DNA of 64,000 nt, from NCBI RefSeq assembly GCF_001426435.1, contig NZ_LMER01000020.1, positions 131,824 to 195,823 of the forward strand, read 5' to 3'. Below are positions 16,472 to 26,780 of this stretch, one piece after another; within the stretch, counting starts at the first letter, position 1, and every line of letters starts with the position of its first letter. The notes under the pieces are model-generated. The model ran no database searches. It was not told where the DNA came from and was given only the letters and a program-made list of their open reading frames with translations. Source of the DNA: Angustibacter sp. Root456. GTDB lineage: Bacteria > Actinomycetota > Actinomycetes > Actinomycetales > Angustibacteraceae. The translations under genes and the position numbers were made by a program.

Positions 16472-17215
16472 ATGGCCGACGCACCGCCGCTCAGCGTGCT
16501 CGTCGTCGACGACGAGGAACCCGCGCTCGCCGAGCTCACCTACCTGCTCGGCCGCGACGAGCGGATCGGCCGGGTGGTCACCGCCAGCGGTGGCCCGCAG
16601 GCCCTGAAGGTGCTCGAGCAGGAGCCGGTCGACGTCGTCTTCTGCGACATCGCCATGCCCGGCCTCGACGGACTCGACCTCGCTCGCGTGCTGGCGCGGT
16701 TCGCCCGGCGACCCCAGGTCGTCTTCGTCACCGCCTACGACCAGCACGCCGTCGACGCCTTCGAGCTGCAGGCCACCGACTACGTCATGAAGCCGGTGCG
16801 CGCCGAACGGCTCAGCGAGGCGGTGCGGCGCGCCGTCGAGTCGAGGGACGGCGGCCCCGACACGGCCTCCGACGACGAGACCATCGCCGTCGAGCTGGGT
16901 GGCGTGACGCGGTTCGTGCAGCGCTCGCAGGTGCGGTACGTCGAGGCTCAGGGCGACTACGCGCGCCTGCACACGGCCACCGAGAGCCACCTCGTGCGCA
17001 TCCCGCTCGCTACGCTCGAAGAGCGTTGGGGCGCAGCCGGTTTCGTGCGCATCCACCGAAGCACCCTCGTCGCGTTGCGGCACGTCGACGAGGTGCGTTC
17101 GGACGCCGGGCGCTTCACCGTGCGGCTGGGCGACGACGAGCTCGTGGTGAGCCGGCGGCACACCCGCGAGCTGCGCGACCGGTTGATCCGCTCCGCGCGA
17201 CCGGGCCGGCCGTGA
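16472..17215 (+). CDS. LytTR-family response regulator
   Basis: A 247-residue regulator. The receiver domain (about 8-125) has the acidic pair in VVDDEEPA, the phosphoacceptor Asp in VFCDIAMPG, the Thr/Ala switch in FVTAYD and Lys in DYVMKPV. The LytTR DNA-binding domain (about 145-240) has the typical VRYVEAQGDYARLHT and FVRIHRSTLVAL. It pairs with the LytS-like kinase at 14654 and probably controls the symporter genes that follow, starting with the GTGA-overlapping gene at 17212. The start is supported by TAGGCT six bases upstream and by an adjoining palindrome that could be an operator. Confidence 0.94.
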   Translation: MADAPPLSVLVVDDEEPALAELTYLLGRDERIGRVVTASGGPQALKVLEQEPVDVVFCDIAMPGLDGLDLARVLARFARRPQVVFVTAYDQHAVDAFELQATDYVMKPVRAERLSEAVRRAVESRDGGPDTASDDETIAVELGGVTRFVQRSQVRYVEAQGDYARLHTATESHLVRIPLATLEERWGAAGFVRIHRSTLVALRHVDEVRSDAGRFTVRLGDDELVVSRRHTRELRDRLIRSARPGRP

Positions 17216-17613
17216 GCCAGCAGCGGGCCGGCGCCACGCCACCTGACCGGCCCCGGCGGGTGCGGGTCACCAGCCCGCTCATGGGTGCCGCGCGCCGCGT
17301 GCCGCACCGCCCGGCCACGCGCGAGATCGACGAGCAGACCGGTCTCGGCGAGGTCTACATGCGCTCGCTGCTGCGCAGCCAGCTGCGGCTCGCACTCAGC
17401 GTCCTGGCCGCCACTGCCGTGCTGATCGGCGGGCTGCCCGTGCTCTTCGTCGTCGCGCCCTCCGTCGCGCAGGCGCACCTCGTGGGCCTGCCGTTGCCCT
17501 GGCTGCTGCTCGGCGCGCTCGCCTACCCGATGCTCTGGCTCGCCGCGCGGTACTACGTGCGGCAGGCCGAACGGAACGAGGACGACTTCACCGACGTCCT
17601 CAAGCGACACTGA
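17212..17613 (+). CDS. Small two-TM membrane protein paired with SSS symporter
   Basis: A 133-residue protein: about 45 residues of basic cytoplasmic N terminus, then two membrane helices (about 58-80 and 90-112) and a short charged tail ending NEDDFTDVLKRH. The GTG overlaps the LytTR stop as GTGA, and the symporter gene follows after one base, so the three are almost certainly one operon. Size and position match the small subunits or DUF485-like partners often found beside sodium:solute symporters. It is a distinct protein from the DUF485 gene at 19525. Confidence 0.78.
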   Translation: MSQQRAGATPPDRPRRVRVTSPLMGAARRVPHRPATREIDEQTGLGEVYMRSLLRSQLRLALSVLAATAVLIGGLPVLFVVAPSVAQAHLVGLPLPWLLLGALAYPMLWLAARYYVRQAERNEDDFTDVLKRH

Positions 17614-17614
17614 C

Positions 17615-19381
17615 GTGGGACGCGACCCACAGCTCGCAGCGGTGGTGGCCGTCGTCCTGGTGACGGTCGCCACGATCGCGATCGGCTCGTACGGGCTGCG
17701 GTTGTCGCGCACCACGAGCGACTTCTACGTCGCCAGCCGCGCCGTGTCACCGCGCTGGAACGCCTCGGCGATCGGCGGTGAGTACCTGTCGGCGGCGAGC
17801 TTCCTCGGCGTCGCCGGGCTGGTGCTCGCCTCGGGCACCGACATGCTGTGGTTCCCCGTCGGCTACACCGCGGGCTACCTGGTGCTGCTGGTGCTCGTCG
17901 CCGCACCGCTGCGCCGCTCCGGCGCCTACACGCTGCCCGACTTCGCCGAGGCGCGGCTGGAGTCAGGGCGCGCACGGGTGGCGGCGTCCGTGCTGGTGGT
18001 GGGCATCGGCTGGCTCTACCTCGTGCCCCAGCTGCAGGGCGCCGGGATCGCGCTGCGGGCGGTCACCGGCGCCCCGACCTGGATGGGCGGCGCGCTCGTC
18101 GCCCTCGTCGTCGTGCTCAACGTCGTGGCCGGCGGCATGCGCTCGATCACGTTCGTGCAGGCGTTCCAGTACTGGCTGAAGCTCACGGCGATCGCCGTCC
18201 CCATGTTCTTCATCCTGCTGGTGTGGCAGTCGGCCGGCGCGCCCTCGCCCGCCGCGCCCGGCGCCCCGCGCGCGCAGGTCGACCTCACGACCACGCTCGC
18301 GCGCACGGTCACCATCACGTCCGACGTGGCCACGCAGGTCGTCGTCGACGGGCGGGTCGACGGCGGGGCCGTTCACGACGCGGTGCCCGTCGCGCCGCAG
18401 CAGCGGGTGCAGATCGCAGCGGGCAGCCGCGTCACCGTGCCGCAGGGCGAGGCCGTTCCGCGGCCGGTGGACGCCGCGGCGAGCGACGGCGAGAGCTGGC
18501 TGCGCCCGCTCAGCGGGGCGTCCGGGCGCTCGCACCCGGTGTACTCGACGTACTCCATCGTGCTGGCGCTGTTCTTCGGCACGATGGGCCTGCCGCACGT
18601 GCTCGTGCGCTTCTACACCAACCCGGACGGCCGCGCGGCGCGCCGCACGACCCTCACCGTGATCGCGCTGCTCGGCGCCTTCTACCTCTTCCCCCCGCTG
18701 TACGGCGCGCTCGGCCGCGTCTACGCCGGTGACCTGCTCATCAGCTCCCGCGCCGACACGGTGGTGCTGCTGCTGCCGAGCCGGGTCGTCCCAGGGCTCG
18801 GCGGGGAGCTGCTGAGCGCCCTCACCACGGCCGGCGCGTTCGCGGCGTTCCTGTCGACGTCGTCCGGCCTGGTGATGTCGGTATCCGGTGTGCTGCACCA
18901 GGACCTGCTGATCTGGCGACGGCGCACCGCACTGCGCCAGATGCCCGACACCATGCGCGGCTTCCGCAGCGCCACCCTCGTGTCGGTGTCCGTGCCCTTC
19001 GTGCTGTCGCTGTTCGCCGGTCGGCTCAGCCTCGCCGACACCGTGGGCCTGGCCTTCGCCGTCGCCGCCTCGACGTTCTGCCCCTTGCTGGTGCTCGGCA
19101 TCTGGTGGCGCCGGCTCACTCGGGCCGGCGCGCTCGCCGGGCTGGCGGTGGGCGGGGCGCTGGCGAGCGCGGCCGTGCTCGTCACCATGCTCACGGGCGT
19201 CCGGCAGGGCTGGGTGGGCTCGCTGCTGGCGCAGCCGGCAGCCTGGACCGTTCCGATCGCCTTCGCCGTCAGCGTGGGCGTGTCGTTGCTGACGCCTCGC
19301 ACCCTGCCGCCGCACGTCGCCCGCACCATGGTGCGCCTGCACACGCCCGAGGACGTCGACGTCGACCGTTCGTCGCGCTGA
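17615..19381 (+). CDS. Sodium:solute symporter, probable monocarboxylate importer
   Basis: A 588-residue SSS-family transporter with about 13 membrane segments. The N-terminal block TTSDFYVASRAVSPRWNASA followed by GEYLSAASFLG, and MGLPHVLVRFYT, are the same motifs as in ActP at 19902. An extra hydrophilic, extracytoplasmic-looking insert lies at about residues 215-305. Coupled by one base to the small membrane gene. Likely substrates are acetate, pyruvate or related acids, inferred from similarity to ActP/MctP and from the LytS/LytTR and acs context. A 143-bp gap follows before the second transporter operon. Confidence 0.87.
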   Translation: MGRDPQLAAVVAVVLVTVATIAIGSYGLRLSRTTSDFYVASRAVSPRWNASAIGGEYLSAASFLGVAGLVLASGTDMLWFPVGYTAGYLVLLVLVAAPLRRSGAYTLPDFAEARLESGRARVAASVLVVGIGWLYLVPQLQGAGIALRAVTGAPTWMGGALVALVVVLNVVAGGMRSITFVQAFQYWLKLTAIAVPMFFILLVWQSAGAPSPAAPGAPRAQVDLTTTLARTVTITSDVATQVVVDGRVDGGAVHDAVPVAPQQRVQIAAGSRVTVPQGEAVPRPVDAAASDGESWLRPLSGASGRSHPVYSTYSIVLALFFGTMGLPHVLVRFYTNPDGRAARRTTLTVIALLGAFYLFPPLYGALGRVYAGDLLISSRADTVVLLLPSRVVPGLGGELLSALTTAGAFAAFLSTSSGLVMSVSGVLHQDLLIWRRRTALRQMPDTMRGFRSATLVSVSVPFVLSLFAGRLSLADTVGLAFAVAASTFCPLLVLGIWWRRLTRAGALAGLAVGGALASAAVLVTMLTGVRQGWVGSLLAQPAAWTVPIAFAVSVGVSLLTPRTLPPHVARTMVRLHTPEDVDVDRSSR

Positions 19382-19484
19382 GGCCGCCACTCGGCGTACG
19401 TGAGCGCACCGCCGGACGCCGCAACGCACCGCCGAGCGACGAGCGGGCCCCTGACGCTTCCGGCCCCGCGGGCGGCGCGAGCAG

Positions 19485-19500
19485 AGTGACCGGCGTCACA
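19485..19500. promoter_or_regulatory. CRP/GlxR-type binding site before DUF485-actP
   Basis: AGTGA-N6-TCACA matches nine of the ten fixed positions of TGTGA-N6-TCACA. It lies 25 bases before the GTG of the DUF485 gene. Crp is encoded at 37622. Whether it activates or represses depends on the unmapped transcription start. Confidence 0.6.
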
Positions 19501-19524
19501 GCCGTCCCACCTGGGAGGACCCGC

Positions 19525-19902
19525 GTGAGCACCACCGACGAGATCCGGGGCGAAGACCCCGGAGGCACGGCCACCACCGGCTACATGCACGTGCAGGACC
19601 TGCCGGAGTTCGTGGCGCTGCGGCGCCGCTTCCGCCGCTTCGTGTTCCCCCTGACCGCCCTGTTCCTGGTCTGGTACTTCCTCTACGTCCTGCTCTCGAC
19701 GTACGCGCCGGAGTTCATGGCGCACAAGCTGGCGGGCAACATCACCACCGGCCTCGTCTTCGGCCTGCTGCAGTTCGTCTCGACGTTCGCGATCACGATG
19801 ATCTACGCCCGCTGGGCCGACCGCAGCTTCGACCCCGCCGCCGAGCACCTCGCCGAGCGCGTGCTCTCCCACCCCGGACACCGCCCTGACGGAGGCATCT
19901 GA
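19525..19902 (+). CDS. DUF485 family membrane protein
   Basis: A 125-residue two-helix membrane protein. The DUF485 core is FRRFVFPLTALFLVWYFLYV, followed by LSTYAPEFM and the second helix TTGLVFGLLQFVSTF, ending in a motif like MIYARWA. DUF485 genes sit directly before actP in many bacteria. GGAGG six bases before the GTG at 19525 selects the start. Its stop shares one base with the actP ATG (TGATG), so the two are translated together. The exact role of DUF485 in acetate uptake is not known. Confidence 0.92.
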   Translation: MSTTDEIRGEDPGGTATTGYMHVQDLPEFVALRRRFRRFVFPLTALFLVWYFLYVLLSTYAPEFMAHKLAGNITTGLVFGLLQFVSTFAITMIYARWADRSFDPAAEHLAERVLSHPGHRPDGGI

Positions 19903-21542
19903 TGAGCGCAGCCATGCAGGCCGCGGAGACCGTCGGCAGCCCCGGCGTCAACATCGCCATCTTCGCGGCCTTCGTGCTCGTGACGCTGGGCATCGTGTTC
20001 CGGGCCTCGCGCACCAACCGCACCACCGCCGACTACTACGCCGGTGGCCGCAACTTCACGGGGCCGCAGAACGGCATCGCGATCTCCGGCGACTACCTGT
20101 CGGCCGCGAGCTTCCTCGGCATCGCCGGCGCGATCGCCATCAACGGCTACGACGGCTTCCTGTACTCGATCGGCTTCCTCGTGGCCTGGCTCGTCGCGCT
20201 GCTCCTGGTGGCCGAGCTGCTGCGAAACACGGGCCGGTTCACCATGGCCGACGTCCTGTCGTTCCGGTTGCAGCAGAAGCCCGTCCGCACCGCGGCGGCC
20301 ATCACCACGCTCGTCGTGAGCTTCTTCTACCTGCTGGCGCAGATGGCCGGCGCGGGCGGTCTGGTCGCCCTGCTGCTCGGCGTCAACGGCAAGGTGGGGC
20401 AGAGCGTCGTCATCGCCGTCGTGGGCGTGCTCATGGTGCTGTACGTGCTGATCGGCGGCATGAAGGGCACCACCTGGGTGCAGATCGTCAAGGCCGTGCT
20501 GCTCGTCATCGGCGCCGGCATCATGACCCTGTGGGTGCTCGGCAAGTACGGGCTGAACCTGTCCGACCTGCTCGGCAAGGCGGTCGAGGGCAGCGCCAAG
20601 GGCGAGAGCATCCTCGGCCCGGGCGTGCAGTACGGCAAGAGCGACGCCACCAAGCTCGACTTCATCTCGCTGTCGCTCGCACTGGTGCTCGGCACGGCCG
20701 GGCTGCCGCACGTGCTGATGCGCTTCTACACGGTGCCCTCGGCGAAGGAGGCCCGCCGCAGCGTCGTGTGGGCCATCTGGATCATCGGCATCTTCTACCT
20801 GTTCACCCTCGTGCTCGGGTACGGCGCCGCCGCGCTCGTCGGGCCGAAGACCATCGCAGCCGCACCAGGAAAGGCCAACTCCGCCGCACCGCTGCTGGCC
20901 TACGAGCTAGGTGGCACGGTGCTGCTGGGCATCATCTCGGCGGTGGCGTTCGCGACGATCCTCGCGGTGGTCGCGGGACTCACCATCACCGCCAGCGCGT
21001 CCTTCGCCCACGACGTGTACACGAACGTCATCAAGGACGGGAACGTCACGGCTCAGCAGGAGGTGCGCGTCGCCCGCCGGACGGCGCTCGTCATCGGTGC
21101 GGTCGCCATCGTGGGCGGGATCTTCGCCAACGGGCAGAACATCGCGTTCCTCGTGGCCCTCGCGTTCGCCGTCGCGGCGAGCTCGAACCTGCCCACGATC
21201 CTGTACTCGCTGTTCTGGAAGCGGTTCAACACCCGCGGTGCCCTCTGGAGCATGTACGGCGGCCTGATCGTCTGCGTGACGCTGATCGTGTTCTCGCCCG
21301 TGGTGTCGGGCAAGCCGGCCGACCCGGTGACGGGCAAGAGCGCGTCGATGATCACCGACGCGTCGATCGACTTCCACTGGTTCCCGCTCGACAACCCGGG
21401 GCTGGTGTCGATCCCGCTGGCGTTCCTGCTGGGCTGGCTCGGCACGGTCACGAGCAAGGAGAGCTCGAGCCGGGAGAAGTTCGCCGAGATGGAGGTTCGC
21501 TCGCTCACGGGCGCCGGCGCCGAGAAGGCCGTCGTCCACTAA
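19902..21542 (+). CDS. actP: Cation/acetate symporter
   Basis: A 546-residue SSS-family symporter with about 13 membrane segments, bringing acetate and similar short acids in with Na+ or H+. Diagnostic stretches are TTADYYAGGRNFTGPQNG, GDYLSAASFLGIAGAI, GTAGLPHVLMRFYTVP and SASFAHDVYTNVI. The GGAGG at 19891-19895 and the TGATG overlap with DUF485 show coupling. Immediately downstream are a strong hairpin and acs, so uptake and activation of acetate are encoded side by side. A CRP-type site lies before the operon. Confidence 0.95.
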   Translation: MSAAMQAAETVGSPGVNIAIFAAFVLVTLGIVFRASRTNRTTADYYAGGRNFTGPQNGIAISGDYLSAASFLGIAGAIAINGYDGFLYSIGFLVAWLVALLLVAELLRNTGRFTMADVLSFRLQQKPVRTAAAITTLVVSFFYLLAQMAGAGGLVALLLGVNGKVGQSVVIAVVGVLMVLYVLIGGMKGTTWVQIVKAVLLVIGAGIMTLWVLGKYGLNLSDLLGKAVEGSAKGESILGPGVQYGKSDATKLDFISLSLALVLGTAGLPHVLMRFYTVPSAKEARRSVVWAIWIIGIFYLFTLVLGYGAAALVGPKTIAAAPGKANSAAPLLAYELGGTVLLGIISAVAFATILAVVAGLTITASASFAHDVYTNVIKDGNVTAQQEVRVARRTALVIGAVAIVGGIFANGQNIAFLVALAFAVAASSNLPTILYSLFWKRFNTRGALWSMYGGLIVCVTLIVFSPVVSGKPADPVTGKSASMITDASIDFHWFPLDNPGLVSIPLAFLLGWLGTVTSKESSSREKFAEMEVRSLTGAGAEKAVVH

Positions 21543-21567
21543 CCCCACCCCCGACGCACTGACGGCA

Positions 21568-21623
21568 AATTCCCCGGAACTCGTCGCCTGGAACCCCTCC
21601 AGGCGTGCGAGTTCCGGGGAATT
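21568..21623. terminator. Long two-part hairpin after actP
   Basis: Outer 16-bp perfect arms (21568-21583 with 21608-21623) enclose a 7-bp inner stem, GCCTGGA with TCCAGGC. No T tract follows. It probably ends the actP transcript before the acs promoter. Confidence 0.55.
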
Positions 21624-21707
21624 CGTCGTTCGGGACCGCTGGGCGAGGCGGAGGCACCGCTGAGCGGAGCGCGCCGACCACCACTGTCGCGGCTGCGATC
21701 GCTTGAC

Positions 21708-21713
21708 TAGGGT
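21708..21713 (+). promoter_or_regulatory. Candidate -10 element of acs
   Basis: TAGGGT, 37 bases before the acs ATG, leaves a leader containing the CGGAGG ribosome site. The -35 is weak. Confidence 0.4.
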
Positions 21714-21750
21714 CCAAGGGACGACGTCAGCGACGCGCGGAGGATGCCTC

Positions 21751-23721
<1,971 letters not shown>

Positions 23722-23759
23722 CCCCCCAGCACCGCCCCACTTCCGCCCCCCACCTCCGG

Positions 23760-23810
23760 CGTGATCATGCACGCCAGCGCACTCGGAGTGCGCTGGCGTG
23801 CATGATCACG
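23760..23810. repeat. Perfect 25-bp palindrome arms, REP-like
   Basis: Arms 23760-23784 and 23786-23810 are exact reverse complements separated by one base. The 23-base core (CGTGATCATGCACG then CCAGCGCAC) recurs at 44381-44450 with a different loop. It lies between convergent acs and the YtxH-like gene and may terminate both. Confidence 0.75.
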
Positions 23811-23834
23811 GGCGGGGAGGAGAGGGGCAGCGGG

Positions 23835-24119
23835 TCAGATGCCGCTGCCGGCGTTCTCGAGCTGTCGGTCGTCGCCGCGGTGCGTCGCCTTGTCGGCCAC
23901 CTGCTTGGCCGCGTGCACCACCTGCTCGGCCACCACGGGCGCCTGCGCCTTCACGGCCTCCTGCGCGTGCGACACCTGCTGCTGCACGGCCGGGCTGCTC
24001 CAGACGTCCTTGCTGCGCGCCTTGAGCCGCTCGTAGCTCTGCCGCCCGCTGCGCGAGCCCAGCACGTACCCGATCGCCACCCCGGCGCCGAGGATCAGCT
24101 TGCCCTTCACGTCCACCAC
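23835..24119 (-). CDS. YtxH-like small membrane-anchored protein
   Basis: A 94-residue protein: an N-terminal glycine-rich hydrophobic stretch (LILGAGVAIGYVLGSRSGRQ) followed by an amphipathic Ala/Gln/Val helix typical of YtxH and general-stress membrane proteins. GTG codons at 24119 and 24116 are both possible starts; no strong ribosome site was seen. Convergent with acs across the palindrome. Function is unknown beyond membrane association. Confidence 0.7.
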   Translation of the reverse strand: MVDVKGKLILGAGVAIGYVLGSRSGRQSYERLKARSKDVWSSPAVQQQVSHAQEAVKAQAPVVAEQVVHAAKQVADKATHRGDDRQLENAGSGI

Positions 24120-24187
24120 CTGCTCTCGTCGGTGTTCCTGGCCACCAGCCCACCAGTGAACTCACCGACGCGCATCTCGGTCGTCCC

Positions 24188-25576
24188 TCAGCCCAGGGTC
24201 GGCGGCCCGGAGTGCTGCCACGGCAGGTTGGTGGCGCCGGAGCGCGCCGAGCGCAGCCAGAACGCGCCGGCCGCCAGAGCGGCGGGCACGAGGAGCAGCC
24301 ACCACCAGCCAGACGCCGACCCGCTCCCGAGGTCGACCGCCCTGGGCTCGGCAGTGGCGAGCACGGACGACGCCACCGCCAGCGCCGACGTCGCCGGCCC
24401 GGAGTCGCTGCGGGGCAAGGCGAACGTCGTCAGCGTCCGCAGCTCACCGGTCGAACCCACGGCCATCAGCCGGCGCGGCTCGGCACCGCTGACGAGCCGC
24501 GCCGTACGCTGGCGACCGTCGTCGGTGACCACGACGCGCCCACCGGCGGCACTGACCACCCGCAGCTCGCGCGCCTGGGCGTCCGGCTGCACCACGCCGA
24601 CCGGTGCGGAGGCGCCGGTGCGCAGGTCGTGCGCGACCAACCGGCCGTCGTCCAGGGTGACCAGGCGTCCGGTGTCGTCGGGCCGCGAGGCCGCCCAGCC
24701 GGACGTCGCCACCCACGGTGCCGCGCCGCTGGCGACCTGCCCAGTGGCGCTGTCGAGCCGCCACATCCACGGCCGGCCGCCTCGTTCGGCCGTGACGAGC
24801 GCCGCGCCGCCACCGTCGGCCTCGACGACGAGCCCGGCACCGGCGTCCAGCTCCGGCAGCGCGACGGTGCGCTCGCCCAGGCCGACCTGACCGATCCGCA
24901 GCCCCGACAGGTCGTCGGAGGGCAGGGCGTACCGCCCGCCGTCCAGCGCCGCCACGGTGAGCAGGTTCGCGCCGTCAGGCCCGGGGGGCGCCTTCTGGTG
25001 CACCAGCATCGCCCGGCCCTGCGCGAGATCGAACACCAGATCCCAGGCGTCCCAAGGGTTCTGGTAGCTGACGACGACCGTTCTGCCGTCGGGGCTCAAG
25101 GCGACGAGCACAGGCACTGCCGACTCCGAGACCTCAGCCAGGGCAGCGGCGTCGAGCCCTGGCACGTCCGTGCCGAGCTCGGGCAGCAGCACCACGCGGC
25201 CTGTGACCGCGTCCAGCCCCACCGGCGTGAGCTGCCCGCGCAGCGTGCCGAGGAACGCCATCGACAACCGGCGCGCCGTCACCTCGCCGGACTCGTCCAC
25301 GAGCGGCCGCGCGCCGGTGAGGTCGTCGACCCGCGCCGGGACGACGAACGCCCCGTCGCGACCGGCCGGCTCGGCCCGCGTCGTCGGCGACCACCCACCC
25401 GCCACGAGCAGGGCGAGCGGGATCAGGATCGCCAGGCACGCGGCGACGCCGAGCAGCCCCCGGCGGGCTGTCCGGCGGCGCCGCTCGGCCCGCAACAGCC
25501 GGACGTCGAAGGCACTGATCCTGCGCCCCGCCACCGCCTCGTCGGCCGCGCGGTCGAGCAGCTCGTGCACGCTCAT
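24188..25576 (-). CDS. Membrane protein with propeller-like exported domain, coupled to sigma factor
   Basis: A 462-residue protein: a 40-residue basic cytoplasmic N terminus, a membrane helix at about 42-63, an extracytoplasmic region of repeated beta strands (ALSPDGRTVVVSY, VTLDDGRLVAHDL, VTDDGRQRTARLV) suggesting a beta-propeller, and a second helix near the C terminus. Its ATG overlaps the sigma-factor stop by four bases. Position suggests an anti-sigma or sensor partner, but no zinc-binding anti-sigma motif is present. Function is inferred from context only. Confidence 0.7.
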   Translation of the reverse strand: MSVHELLDRAADEAVAGRRISAFDVRLLRAERRRRTARRGLLGVAACLAILIPLALLVAGGWSPTTRAEPAGRDGAFVVPARVDDLTGARPLVDESGEVTARRLSMAFLGTLRGQLTPVGLDAVTGRVVLLPELGTDVPGLDAAALAEVSESAVPVLVALSPDGRTVVVSYQNPWDAWDLVFDLAQGRAMLVHQKAPPGPDGANLLTVAALDGGRYALPSDDLSGLRIGQVGLGERTVALPELDAGAGLVVEADGGGAALVTAERGGRPWMWRLDSATGQVASGAAPWVATSGWAASRPDDTGRLVTLDDGRLVAHDLRTGASAPVGVVQPDAQARELRVVSAAGGRVVVTDDGRQRTARLVSGAEPRRLMAVGSTGELRTLTTFALPRSDSGPATSALAVASSVLATAEPRAVDLGSGSASGWWWLLLVPAALAAGAFWLRSARSGATNLPWQHSGPPTLG

Positions 25577-26145
25577 CGGACCTCCTCGGGTTGGGGGTGG
25601 TCGAACAGGTCGGCGAGCTCAGGCGCCAGCACCCGCAGGCGGGCGATGGCGTGACGGGTCTGCGACTTCACCGTCGACACCGAGCAGCCGAGCTCGCGGG
25701 CCGCCGCAGCCTCGGTGAGGTCCTCGTAGAACCGCAGGACGAGCACGGCCCGCTGGCGGGCGGTGAGCCGCATGAGGGCTGCCTGCACGGTGAGCCGCAC
25801 CGCCGCGTCGCCGGCCGGGTCGACGGCGGCGCGCTCGTCGCCGAAGTGGACGTCGTCGTCCACCAGCACCTCGCGCAGCCTGCGGCGCCGCCAGCCGTCG
25901 ATGAACGTCGTGCGGATCACCGAGCGCACGTACGGCTCGGGTGCGCCACCGGCGACGATGCGCCGCCAGCGCGGCAGCACCTTCACCAACGCCTCCTGCA
26001 CCAGGTCCTCGGCGGCGTCCGCGTCGGCGCACAGCAGCCACGCGAGCCGCAGCAGCGCCGGGCCCCGTTCGCCCACGAACGCCTCGAACGACGTGCCCAC
26101 GTCCGTCTGGCCCACGTCACCCCCTCGCTCGCCGTCCTGCCGCAT
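25573..26145 (-). CDS. SigE-family RNA polymerase sigma-70 factor
   Basis: A 190-residue ECF-like factor with region 2 (LRLAWLLCADADAAEDLVQE, then VRSVIRTTFIDGWRRRR) and region 4 (MRLTARQRAVLVLRFYEDL, then VSTVKSQTRHAIARL). It should direct RNA polymerase to an unknown regulon. An alternative GTG start at 26115, giving 180 residues, has a better ribosome site (GAGGGGG) and a more family-like N terminus. Coupled by a 4-bp overlap to the following membrane protein. Divergent from the CBS gene. Confidence 0.9.
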   Translation of the reverse strand: MRQDGERGGDVGQTDVGTSFEAFVGERGPALLRLAWLLCADADAAEDLVQEALVKVLPRWRRIVAGGAPEPYVRSVIRTTFIDGWRRRRLREVLVDDDVHFGDERAAVDPAGDAAVRLTVQAALMRLTARQRAVLVLRFYEDLTEAAAARELGCSVSTVKSQTRHAIARLRVLAPELADLFDHPQPEEVR

Positions 26146-26200
26146 CCCGCGGTCACTGTCTACACGTTCCAGGGGGCCGATCCGGGTGGAGGCGGCTGAC

Positions 26201-26206
26201 TAGGGT
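26201..26206 (+). promoter_or_regulatory. -10 element of the CBS gene
   Basis: TAGGGT followed by seven bases and the ATG at 26214, a leaderless arrangement. Confidence 0.5.
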
Positions 26207-26213
26207 GGCCGAC

Positions 26214-26780
26214 ATGCTGGCCAGAGACCTCGCGGAGCAGGTGCCGGTCGTCCGGCGGAGCGACAACGCCATGGAGGTCGCCCGGCTCATCGCCTCGCTG
26301 CGCCTCGCCGGAGTGGTGGTGGCCGACGCCCGAGGCGAGCCTGTCGCGCTGCTGCAGGGCTCCCAGGTGCTGCGGATCGTCGTCCCCCGCTACGTGCGGG
26401 AGGACCCTCGGCTCGCGCACGCCTACGACGAGGCAGGCGCCGACGAGCTGTGTGCCGGGCTCGGACGACGCACGGTCGGCGACCTGCTGGACGACGACGA
26501 GGTGACCGCACGCGAGCTGCCCCAGGTACGGCCGGACGACACGCTCGTCGAGATCGCGTCGGTGATGGTGCGCGAGAGCTCCTCGCTGGTGGTGGTGCGC
26601 GACGAGGACGGCGCGTCGTCGGGTGTCGTGACGCTCCCCCGGGTGATGGCGGCGGTGCTGCGCGCCGCGGGCCGCGAGGACGAACGCGTGGCCCACACGC
26701 TGGCGCACGACCTCGCCGACCTCGACAGCCCCCACGCCCCTCTCGCGGCTCCCGACGCCGACGCGGAGGACGACGCGTGA
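26214..26780 (+). CDS. CBS-domain-pair protein
   Basis: A 188-residue soluble protein made of two CBS motifs (about 5-60 and 95-150; VPVVRRSDNAMEVARLIASL and VRPDDTLVEIASVMVRESSS) with an acidic tail. Such pairs bind adenine nucleotides and control a partner. Its stop overlaps the following permease GTG as GTGA, so it probably regulates that transporter. The in-frame GTG at 26205 lies inside the -10 box, so the ATG at 26214 is preferred. Confidence 0.85.
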   Translation: MLARDLAEQVPVVRRSDNAMEVARLIASLRLAGVVVADARGEPVALLQGSQVLRIVVPRYVREDPRLAHAYDEAGADELCAGLGRRTVGDLLDDDEVTARELPQVRPDDTLVEIASVMVRESSSLVVVRDEDGASSGVVTLPRVMAAVLRAAGREDERVAHTLAHDLADLDSPHAPLAAPDADAEDDA

